The notes under the pieces are model-generated. The model made no database searches. It saw only the letters and a program-made list of their open reading frames with translations, and was not told where the DNA came from. From Tardiphaga sp. (lineage in GTDB: Bacteria > Pseudomonadota > Alphaproteobacteria > Rhizobiales > Xanthobacteraceae): DNA of 5,051 bases. Shown in pieces: positions 1 through 5,051 of this stretch. A program made the position numbers and the translations under genes. The stretch covers positions 1 through 5,051 of the forward strand of contig JAQGJY010000097.1 in assembly GCA_028290325.1 (NCBI GenBank), written 5' to 3'. Positions within the stretch are counted from its first letter, which is position 1; each line of letters opens with the position of its first letter.

Positions 1-168
1 CATTCGTTGCGACTCAATCGGCTGAACGCGGCTGACCTAATCAGAAAACCAATGTCTTGTGCGCAAGCAATTGCACTTGCAAAGTTTCGACGCGGTCATG
101 CACGCCCATCGTCGTTCTTCGCGTACCAGATTGATCCGCAGCCTCTAACCGGCATCAGCTTGCAACAT

Positions 169-197
169 TTGACGCCCTACAGACCGGACAGTATGTG
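169..197 (+). promoter_or_regulatory. Candidate sigma70-type promoter for the four-gene cluster
   Basis: A TTGACG box at 169-174 (five of six matches to the -35 consensus) is followed after exactly 17 bp by TATGTG at 192-197 (TAT conserved, weak second half). Transcription would begin near position 204. That leaves a leader of about 120 nt before the first gene, and the dyads at 247-293 would then lie inside the transcribed leader. This is a pattern match by eye only. Confidence 0.3.
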
Positions 198-246
198 TTC
201 AACTCAATCGCCGTCATTGCGAACGTCGCGACAGAGGAAACGCATT

Positions 247-293
247 CTGATGCTCATCAGGTTGAGCGCACAGCAAAGCATCGCGCCTGATGC
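247..293. promoter_or_regulatory. Operator-like cluster of CTGATG dyads
   Basis: CTGATG (247-252) and CATCAG (255-260) form a perfect 6-bp inverted repeat with a 2-bp spacer. About 20 bp further on, GCATC (278-282) and GATGC (289-293) form a second inverted repeat with a 6-bp spacer. The heptamer CTGATGC occurs twice in direct orientation, starting at 247 and 287, 40 bp apart, which is close to four helical turns. The position just upstream of the first gene suits binding by a dimeric repressor, but no regulator is visible in the window. Confidence 0.25.
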
Positions 294-326
294 CGCCGGC
301 GTCCGCGTGACGGTGAAGACATAGCT

Positions 327-1334
327 ATGCGCGCCGTCGTCGGTTATGCATTCGGTGGAATCGAGTCCCTCGTTCTTGCGCATGTCGAGCGACCTTTGCT
401 CGTCGACGGCGCCGTGCGCATTGCCGTGCGTGCGGCCGGTGTGAGCTTCGCGAACCTTTTGGTCGCTCAAGGCAAACATCAGAATCGGCCGTCGCTACCG
501 TTCACGCCCGGTACCGAAATCGCGGGCGAGGTGATCGAAGTGTCTCCGGGCTCGACAAACATGTTCAAGCCAGGCGACCGCGTTTGCGCCGGCCTGCCGT
601 CAGGTGGCTTCGCGGAAGAGGCCGTCGTATCGGCGCAAAACGTTTTCCGAATTCCAGATGGATTGCCTTTCGAGCAGGCGACGCACTTTTCGACGATCTA
701 TGCGACCGCCTATGCCGCACTGAGCTGGCGGGCCTCGCTGGCTCCGGGGGAGGTGCTGCTCGTTCATGGCGCTGCCGGCGCCAGCGGGTTGGCGGCGGTC
801 GAGATCGGGGCCGCGTTGGGGGCTCGCGTTATCGCGATCGCTGGCAACCAGGACAAGCTATCCGCCGCGATCGAGCATGGCGCGAGCCACGGCATCGACT
901 ATCGGCAGGAAGACGTGAAGGATGCTGTCTTGCGTCTGACCGGCGGCCGGGGCGCGGACGTCGTGTTCGATCCCGTCGGCGGCGACATGTTCGATGTCTC
1001 GCTTCGCTGCATGGCGCCGATGGGACGGCTGTTGACGATCGGATACGCCTCGGGACGCATCCCGCAGATTCCCGCCAATATCTTGCTCGTGAAGAATCTG
1101 TCTGTCATTGGCGTGTATTGGGGTTTCTACATGGCGTGGGGCCAATCCCAGGCCGACGCGACGACGCGCGTTCGGGTGCGGAAACTGTTCGACAAGCTGT
1201 TCAGCTTGTTCGAACAAGGTCGGCTTCGACCAGTCGTGGACGCGGTTCTGCCGTTGTCGCAATTCGCCGACGGGCTGCGCCGCGTCGAGGATCGCAAGGT
1301 CATCGGCAAGGTCGTGCTGAGGCCGGGAGAATGA
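327..1334 (+). CDS. Zinc-independent MDR-family NAD(P)H:quinone oxidoreductase-like enzyme
   Basis: This is a full-length 335-residue member of the medium-chain dehydrogenase/reductase superfamily, quinone oxidoreductase branch. Such cytosolic enzymes use NAD(P)H to reduce quinones or activated double bonds. Residues 1-120 form the GroES-like catalytic fold, with the family segment VSFANLLVAQGK near 39-50 and FTPGTEIAGEV at 59-69. The Rossmann nucleotide-binding loop is HGAAGASGLAAVEIGAALGA at 147-166. DVVFDPVGGD (211-220) and a closing IGKVVLRP (326-333) are also typical. Only two cysteines (87 and 228) are present and there is no structural zinc cluster, as expected for this branch. The ATG at 327 has GGTGAAG at 312-318, 8 nt upstream. 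It is the first gene of a same-strand cluster; the CoA-transferase starts 46 nt after its stop. The true substrate could instead be an enone or an enoyl-type intermediate. Confidence 0.9.
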   Translation: MRAVVGYAFGGIESLVLAHVERPLLVDGAVRIAVRAAGVSFANLLVAQGKHQNRPSLPFTPGTEIAGEVIEVSPGSTNMFKPGDRVCAGLPSGGFAEEAVVSAQNVFRIPDGLPFEQATHFSTIYATAYAALSWRASLAPGEVLLVHGAAGASGLAAVEIGAALGARVIAIAGNQDKLSAAIEHGASHGIDYRQEDVKDAVLRLTGGRGADVVFDPVGGDMFDVSLRCMAPMGRLLTIGYASGRIPQIPANILLVKNLSVIGVYWGFYMAWGQSQADATTRVRVRKLFDKLFSLFEQGRLRPVVDAVLPLSQFADGLRRVEDRKVIGKVVLRPGE

Positions 1335-1384
1335 CTAAAGATAAACCGCGGCCATCGCCCACCAACCGAAGGAATACCCTATGA
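1331..1384 (+). CDS. Possible 17-residue coupling peptide between the reductase and CoA-transferase genes
   Basis: An ATG at 1331 overlaps the TGA of the upstream reductase gene (ATGA). It opens a 17-codon frame, MTKDKPRPSPTNRRNTL, whose TGA at 1382-1384 overlaps the ATG of the CoA-transferase gene, again as ATGA. GAGG at 1319-1322 lies 8 nt upstream of this ATG, a normal ribosome-binding distance. The peptide is basic and proline-rich and resembles no family I know. If translated, its likely role would be to pass ribosomes across the gap. A frame of this size can easily arise by chance in GC-rich DNA, and the next gene has its own good ribosome binding site. Confidence 0.2.
   Translation: MTKDKPRPSPTNRRNTL
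1369..1373 (+). promoter_or_regulatory. Ribosome binding site of the CoA-transferase gene
   Basis: AAGGA lies 7 nt upstream of the ATG at 1381, which is optimal spacing. This fixes the start of the CoA-transferase and shows it can be initiated independently of the upstream gene. Confidence 0.7.
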
Positions 1385-2550
1385 GCGGTCCCCTCAACGG
1401 CGTTCGCGTCGTCGACCTGACGACAATGCTGTCCGGGCCTTGCGCCGCGCAGACTTTGGCCGAGATGGGGGCCGACGTGATAAAGGTAGAAACTCCAGAA
1501 GGCGACAACTTGCGCAATATCGGCGCCTCGCGCAGCGGCGACATGGGCCCGATGCATCTGCACGCGAACCGTGGAAAACGAAGCATCGTCCTTGACCTCA
1601 AAACGGATAACGGGCGCGACGCCTTCTTGGCGCTTGCGAAAACCGCTGACGTCTTGATCTGCAACGTCCGGATCAAGGCGATGCAGAGGCTACGGCTGAG
1701 CTACGAGGATATGAAGACCGTCAACCCATCGCTCATCTATGTGAACATCGTCGGCTTTGGCAGCGGAGGGCCGTATTCGGATCGACCGGCCTATGACGAC
1801 TTGATCCAGGCGGCGGTCGGCATACCCTCCCTCGGCGCCGCGCGCGAAGGTGGCGGTAGATACGCGCCGATCGCGGTGGCGGATCGTGTGACAGGCATGA
1901 ATGCCGCAAACGCCGCGCTTGGCGCGCTCTATCACCGGCTCAGGACCGGCGAAGGACAATACATTGAAGTCGCCATGTTTGAGACGATGGCCTTCATGGT
2001 GCTGTCGGACCACATGGCCGGGCGGACCTTTGATCCACCGCTCGGCTCCACCGTGTTTGAACGCTATGCGTCGGTGAGACGGCCGTTTCCGACGTCCGAC
2101 GGCATGCTTTGCCTTGTCTTCGTCACGGACAAACAATGGACGGCGTTCTTCCGTCTTGCCGGACGCGAAAGCATTCTGGAGGACGAGCGGTTTTCCACCG
2201 TGTCTGGCCGAACCCATAACACGATGGCGCTCTATGAGATCGTGGCCGAGATCATCGCCGCGCATTCGACCGACTGGTGGATGCAAGAACTCGAGCGCAT
2301 CGACATTCCGGCCGTGCCGCTGGCCACGATCGACAGCCTCATCGACGACCCGCATTTGAAGGCGGTGGGATTTTTCGACGAGCACGACCATCCGACCGAG
2401 GGGCGGATCAAGGCGATGCGATCGACTGGTCGATGGTCGATATCGCAACCGAACCCGGAGCGTCCCGCTCCAAAGCGAGGTGAGCATACTGCCGCGTTGC
2501 TTCACGAAGCCGGATGGCCGGTTGTGGAGATGCACGATCCGCAAATCTAG
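1381..2550 (+). CDS. CaiB/BaiF family (class III) CoA-transferase
   Basis: This cytosolic enzyme of 389 residues moves CoA between carboxylic acids through an enzyme-bound aspartyl intermediate. The N-terminal signature is clear: LNGVRVVDLTTMLSGPCAAQ at 5-24 followed by LAEMGADVIKVETPEGDNLR at 26-45. The catalytic aspartate is most likely Asp168 in PIAVADRVTG (163-172), which matches the conserved IAD..TG motif of formyl-CoA transferase and its relatives. TGEGQYIEVAMFETM (189-203) and TIDSLIDDPHLKAVGFF (316-332) are further family hallmarks, and length is normal, so the protein looks intact. Start and ribosome binding site are unambiguous. Neighbours are a quinone-reductase-like enzyme 46 nt upstream and a GST-like gene downstream. 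The family includes oxalate, carnitine, succinate, mesaconate and bile-acid enzymes; substrate cannot be read from the sequence, so I give no gene symbol. Confidence 0.93.
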   Translation: MSGPLNGVRVVDLTTMLSGPCAAQTLAEMGADVIKVETPEGDNLRNIGASRSGDMGPMHLHANRGKRSIVLDLKTDNGRDAFLALAKTADVLICNVRIKAMQRLRLSYEDMKTVNPSLIYVNIVGFGSGGPYSDRPAYDDLIQAAVGIPSLGAAREGGGRYAPIAVADRVTGMNAANAALGALYHRLRTGEGQYIEVAMFETMAFMVLSDHMAGRTFDPPLGSTVFERYASVRRPFPTSDGMLCLVFVTDKQWTAFFRLAGRESILEDERFSTVSGRTHNTMALYEIVAEIIAAHSTDWWMQELERIDIPAVPLATIDSLIDDPHLKAVGFFDEHDHPTEGRIKAMRSTGRWSISQPNPERPAPKRGEHTAALLHEAGWPVVEMHDPQI

Positions 2551-2572
2551 AACGTTCAGATGTGACTAGCCC

Positions 2573-2704
2573 ATGCCGACAGTGGTGGGTGCGGCGGTAT
2601 CGACCATCGCCTTCAAGCCGACGCGTGATGCTGCGAAAACAAGTCTTGCCATCGCCACCTATCCGGCATCCTTTCGACGGGCGGTAATGCCACAGGAGAT
2701 TTGA
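2573..2704 (+). CDS. Possible 43-residue reading frame bridging the CoA-transferase and GST genes
   Basis: In the 153-nt gap an ATG at 2573 opens a 43-codon frame, beginning MPTVVGAAVSTIAF and ending RRAVMPQEI. Its TGA (2702-2704) overlaps the ATG of the GST-like gene by one base (TGATG), a classic arrangement for translational coupling. An in-frame TAG at 2567-2569 shows it is not a continuation of the CoA-transferase. There is no good ribosome binding site before 2573 and I recognise no family. It is either a genuine small protein, a remnant of a lost gene, or a chance frame; chance is the most likely. Confidence 0.2.
   Translation: MPTVVGAAVSTIAFKPTRDAAKTSLAIATYPASFRRAVMPQEI
2694..2698 (+). 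promoter_or_regulatory. Ribosome binding site deciding the GST-like start
   Basis: AGGAG at 2694-2698 lies 5 nt before the ATG at 2704 but only 2 nt before the alternative TTG at 2701. The spacing therefore favours the ATG and removes one residue from the longest possible product. Confidence 0.65.
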
Positions 2705-3660
2705 TGACGCCGGAAATTATTCTGCACCATTACGACTTCTCCAACTATTCGGAGAAGGTGCGTGTGGCGATGGGCTACAAGTCCATTGCGTGGAAAAGCG
2801 TGATCGTTCCGCCGGTCCTGCCGAAGCCAGCGCTTGTCGCTCTGACCGGAGGATATCGTCGGGTCCCCGTCTTGCAGATCGGCGCGGACATCTATTGCGA
2901 TACGCGACTGATACTGCGCGAACTCGAGCGACGATGTCCCGACCGCACGTATTATCCCTATGACTGCGTGGGAGCAGCGAATGCGATCTCGTCCTGGGCT
3001 GAGACCACGTTCTTGCGCTCCGTCATGCTCCTGGCCTGGGGTCGCAATCACGATCTGATGCCGCGGGAATTGTTCGAGGATCGTGCCGCGATGCGCGGAC
3101 TTCCGACGCCGAGCCGGGCCGCCGTGGAGCACGCCGCCGCGCGGAATGCGCCGTTGGTGCGGGCCCAGCTTCCGTTCATCGAGAATATGCTGGCAGACGG
3201 ACGGCGCTGGATATGCGGCGAGAACTTCAGCGTCGCGGATCTGGCGATTTATCATACGATCTGGTTTCTCACCGATCGAAGCGACCGCCTTGTCCATGAA
3301 CTCGATGGCTACACGAAACTGGCCGCCTGGATGGCGCGGGTGCTGGACCTTGGGCATGGCGCGCACAGCGAGCTCGATGCGGCGGCCGCTCTCACCATCG
3401 CAGCCGCGGCGACACCCGATGCACCGCGTGACTCTCACCCGCATATAGAGGACCCGCCAATCGGTTCGGCCGTCGAGATCAGGCCGAATGACTATGCCAG
3501 GGACGCCGTCATTGGCCGCCTCGATCTGCTCGACGACGACGAGGTGTCGGTGCGAATGTCCAGTGCCGCGTTGGGCGAGATTGCAGTGCATTTTCCCCGC
3601 GTCGGTTTCGACGTCAGGCCCGTTACGACCACAACCCAGCGCTTGGCAACGACCGGCTGA
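2704..3660 (+). CDS. Glutathione S-transferase-like protein with an extra C-terminal domain
   Basis: The product is 318 residues, about 100 longer than a usual bacterial GST. Residues 1-85 form a thioredoxin-like N-terminal domain: LHHYDFSNYSEKVRVAM (7-23) carries the strand, active-site loop and first helix with Ser13, Tyr15 and Ser16 as candidate glutathione-activating residues. VPVL (54-57) is the conserved cis-proline turn. IYCDTRLILREL (63-74) replaces the usual Glu-Ser glutathione-binding pair with Asp66-Thr67. Residues 90-225 form the helical C-terminal domain; GENFSVADLAIYHTIWFL (172-189) contains the Ser-x-x-Asp N-capping box. From about 230 to the end there is an Ala/Pro/His linker and a predicted beta-rich tail including VHFPRVGFDV (295-304). 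The reaction is unknown: glutathione conjugation, isomerisation or a binding role are all possible. A stop/start overlap with a small upstream frame suggests operon expression. Confidence 0.85.
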   Translation: MTPEIILHHYDFSNYSEKVRVAMGYKSIAWKSVIVPPVLPKPALVALTGGYRRVPVLQIGADIYCDTRLILRELERRCPDRTYYPYDCVGAANAISSWAETTFLRSVMLLAWGRNHDLMPRELFEDRAAMRGLPTPSRAAVEHAAARNAPLVRAQLPFIENMLADGRRWICGENFSVADLAIYHTIWFLTDRSDRLVHELDGYTKLAAWMARVLDLGHGAHSELDAAAALTIAAAATPDAPRDSHPHIEDPPIGSAVEIRPNDYARDAVIGRLDLLDDDEVSVRMSSAALGEIAVHFPRVGFDVRPVTTTTQRLATTG

Positions 3661-3711
3661 CGCGCAATGGCCGCGCCCCTCGTGATGGTCGCCCAACCGT
3701 CGCAACGTCGA

Positions 3712-3738
3712 TTGACAGTTCGACGAGCAGTTTCTAAC
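3712..3738 (+). promoter_or_regulatory. Candidate internal promoter for the Bug-type gene
   Basis: A perfect TTGACA at 3712-3717 lies in the 91-nt gap after the GST-like gene. The best -10 candidate is TCTAAC (3733-3738, four of six matches) at a short 15-bp spacing; at 17 bp the hexamer is poor (TAACCG). Initiation would fall near 3745, leaving almost no leader for an ATG at 3752 but a usable one for the ATG at 3773. The -35 is convincing; the promoter as a whole is uncertain. Confidence 0.3.
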
Positions 3739-3751
3739 CGTCTCACTGGCG

Positions 3752-4744
3752 ATGAAAAGAAAGAAAAAAAGAATGATCAAGCGGATTTTCAGTACGGTCG
3801 TGATGACTGTTTTATTCGCGGTCACCGGCTTGCCGCTACAGGCGGCTGATTATCCAACGCAGAATATCCGCATTGTCGTGCCGTATCCGCCGGGTGGACC
3901 GACAGATATTGCTGCGCGGCTGATGGCCGCCGTGTTCGAGCGTGCTTTGGGCCGCACCGTCGTCATCGAAAACAAGTCAGGCGCCGGCGGCACAATTGGC
4001 GCGCAAGAGGTGGCGCGTGCGGCACCCGATGGTCACACGCTTCTCGTCAACGCGTCCGCGCATGTGATCTCGCCCGCCATCACGCGCGACATGAAATACG
4101 ACGTGATCAAGGATTTCACGCCGGTCACGCAGCTCGTCAGCGTGCCGCTGATGCTGCTGATCAATCCATCGGTGCCGGCACGCGACGTTCGAGAATTGAT
4201 CGCTTACGCAAAGGCGAATCCCGGCAAGCTTTCGTTTGCGTCGTCCAGCCGTGGAAGCGCGCCGCACTTTGCGGGCGAACTGTTCAAGCAACTGGCGGGG
4301 ATCGACATCGTCCACGTGCCTTATCGCGGCGCAGCGCCCGCCCTGACCGATCTCATGTCCGGGCAAGTGCAAATCATGTTCGACTCTATGAGTTCTGCAG
4401 CCGGCCATGTGCAATCCGGCGCGCTACGGGCGCTCGCCATCTCAACGCCCGAGCGCTCGGGTCTGCTCCCAGAGTTGCCGACAATGAAAGAAGCGGGCGT
4501 ACCGGACTTTGTCATCACCAATTGGTACGGATTATGGGCTCCAAAAAATACGCCCCCGGACGTCGTGAACAAGCTCGTCGAAGCATTGAACGCTGGCTTC
4601 AAGTCACCGCTGATCACTGAACGGCTGCGCGCTATCGGCGCCGAACCTGTCATAAGTCCAGCCGATGATTTCGCCAGTTTTTGCATACGAGAGAAAGAAT
4701 TCTGGCAAAAGATCGCGACAGCAGCCAACGTCGAGAAAGAATAA
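3752..4744 (+). CDS. Bug/TctC-family periplasmic substrate-binding protein
   Basis: This 330-residue protein is a secreted solute receptor of the Bug family, linked to tripartite tricarboxylate transporters and known to bind small carboxylates, amino acids or their amides. An N-terminal signal peptide has a very basic start (MKRKKKRMIKR), a hydrophobic core at about 15-28 and a probable signal peptidase I site after PLQA (28-31) or one residue later. The mature part begins DYPTQNIRIVVPYPPGGPTD (33-52), the Bug signature and first ligand loop. RGSAPHFAGELF (167-178) is the second ligand-contacting region, and VPYRGAAPALTDLMSGQVQI (189-208) is another family hallmark. Length is typical. An alternative ATG at 3773 gives 323 residues with a more ordinary signal peptide; the purine-rich run before it could act as its ribosome binding site, whereas the ATG at 3752 has none visible. 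No TctA/TctB membrane partners are in the window. Ligand unknown. Confidence 0.92.
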   Translation: MKRKKKRMIKRIFSTVVMTVLFAVTGLPLQAADYPTQNIRIVVPYPPGGPTDIAARLMAAVFERALGRTVVIENKSGAGGTIGAQEVARAAPDGHTLLVNASAHVISPAITRDMKYDVIKDFTPVTQLVSVPLMLLINPSVPARDVRELIAYAKANPGKLSFASSSRGSAPHFAGELFKQLAGIDIVHVPYRGAAPALTDLMSGQVQIMFDSMSSAAGHVQSGALRALAISTPERSGLLPELPTMKEAGVPDFVITNWYGLWAPKNTPPDVVNKLVEALNAGFKSPLITERLRAIGAEPVISPADDFASFCIREKEFWQKIATAANVEKE

Positions 4745-5051
4745 CCGCGGAAAGCTGTCGTCCGGCGGGCCGCGCGAGTTGGATGGACATCTCGGTCAGC
4801 TTGTCGGCGACGAGACGCACGACTTCGCGCTCACGCTGTGCCCGGCCGTAAACTTCGATCAAGCCTGGCAGCGCTACGGCCGCAGTAGCGCTCCGTTGGC
4901 AGGGCAATGCCAGCAATGCCGCGCCACATGCGCCGAGTCCCTGCTTTGATTTTGCGCCGCGGCTGCATAACTGGGGTGCTCATCCAATGATCCTGGTCGA
5001 CTCCATGTCCAACCAATTTAGTTTGTTCGCGGAACATGCCTCAGGTCCCGA
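4745..5051. other. Downstream region without a convincing gene
   Basis: This 307-nt stretch after the Bug gene contains a perfect hairpin (4870-4892), a tandem pair of GCAATGCC octamers starting at 4904 and 4913, and frames without a recognisable product. A minus-strand frame at 4740-4871 has faint tautomerase character. On the plus strand a frame from an ATG at 4987 (MILVDSMSNQFSLFAEHASG) runs off the window edge with GGGGTG 8 nt before it. It could be the start of another gene, but 21 codons are too few to judge. The scattered codon-like stretches could also be remnants of a decayed gene. Confidence 0.45.
4870..4892. repeat. Perfect inverted repeat, hairpin downstream of the Bug gene
   Basis: AGCGCTAC (4870-4877) and GTAGCGCT (4885-4892) are exact reverse complements separated by a 7-nt loop, GGCCGCA. 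Each arm also contains the self-complementary hexamer AGCGCT. The hairpin is about 125 nt after the Bug stop codon. It lacks the T-run of a classical intrinsic terminator on either strand, so it could be an mRNA 3'-end stabiliser, a non-canonical terminator or a protein binding site. Confidence 0.45.

Larger units (their letters stand above)
1..326. other. Leader region without a convincing gene
   Basis: No recognisable protein is encoded here on either strand. A plus-strand frame is open from a TTG at 7 to a TAG at 322-324, but its product has low-complexity, arginine- and serine-rich composition and matches no family I know, so I treat it as chance. The region holds a promoter candidate (169-197), a CTGATG dyad cluster (247-293) and a GCAAG/CTTGC dyad (63-80). 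The first three bases are CAT, so a divergent minus-strand gene, for example a regulator, could begin at position 3 and lie outside the window. No strong ribosome binding site supports that, so it remains a guess. Confidence 0.5.

Noticed and set aside
7..324. 105-codon frame before the reductase gene, ending 2 nt before its start
   Set aside because: It needs a TTG start without a ribosome binding site, has no recognisable domain, and covers the region where the promoter and operators would lie.
584..1384. 266-codon plus-strand frame overlapping the reductase gene in another frame
   Set aside because: The product is extremely arginine-rich and is a frame shadow. Only its last 17 codons, which have their own ATG and lie between genes, are worth noting.
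1690..2544. 284-codon open frame on the minus strand opposite the CoA-transferase gene
   Set aside because: It has shadow-type composition (many Arg, His, Gly), no recognisable motif, and lies wholly within a well-supported CaiB/BaiF gene.
2659..3825. 388-codon open frame on the minus strand opposite the GST-like gene
   Set aside because: Its product is rich in Arg, His and Gly and matches no family, and it overlaps a clearly recognisable GST on the other strand. Long antisense frames are expected opposite GC-rich genes.
4321..4728. 135-codon minus-strand frame opposite the Bug gene
   Set aside because: It is antisense to conserved Bug motifs, with no family signature of its own.
4745..4774. 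Weak CGCGG/CCGCG pairing just after the Bug stop codon as a terminator
   Set aside because: Only five base pairs with a 19-nt loop and no T-run; such pairings are common in GC-rich DNA.
1..5051. CRISPR arrays, tRNA or rRNA genes, insertion sequences, toxin-antitoxin or defence genes
   Set aside because: No regularly spaced repeats, no RNA gene consensus, no transposase or terminal repeats and no defence-related domains were seen on either strand.

Overview
The window looks like a chromosomal accessory-metabolism segment of a moderately GC-rich member of the Pseudomonadota. The main clue is a periplasmic solute-binding protein of the Bug/TctC family beside a class III (CaiB/BaiF) CoA-transferase. 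These families are greatly expanded in Burkholderiales (Bordetella, Achromobacter, Cupriavidus and relatives) and in some Hyphomicrobiales such as Bradyrhizobium-like bacteria. I cannot decide between these groups from 5 kb.

Layout. Positions 1-326 contain no convincing gene. They hold a candidate sigma70-type promoter (169-197) and two sets of dyad symmetry that could be operators. Four genes follow, all on the + strand: a zinc-free MDR-family NAD(P)H:quinone-oxidoreductase-like enzyme (327-1334), a CaiB/BaiF CoA-transferase (1381-2550), a glutathione S-transferase-like protein with an extra C-terminal domain (2704-3660), and a Bug-type substrate-binding protein with a signal peptide (3752-4744). 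Gaps between genes are 46, 153 and 91 nt. No obvious terminator interrupts them, so one operon is plausible. A TTGACA-containing promoter candidate just before the Bug gene could also drive that gene alone. The last 307 nt have no convincing gene, but contain a perfect 8-bp-arm hairpin and a minus-strand frame faintly resembling a tautomerase.

How the genes may work together (inference). The Bug protein would capture a small carboxylate in the periplasm. The CaiB-type enzyme would move CoA onto it or a derivative. The MDR reductase and the GST-like protein would handle redox or glutathione-dependent steps on an intermediate, or detoxify it. No transporter membrane subunits (TctA/TctB), hydratase or regulator lie in the window, so the substrate cannot be named. 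All four genes are intact and belong to known families. I see no mobile element, CRISPR array, tRNA or rRNA, and no clear sign of a new defence or other exotic system. The less ordinary points are small reading frames that bridge two of the intergenic gaps with stop/start overlaps, the two-part GST, and the dyads in the leader.
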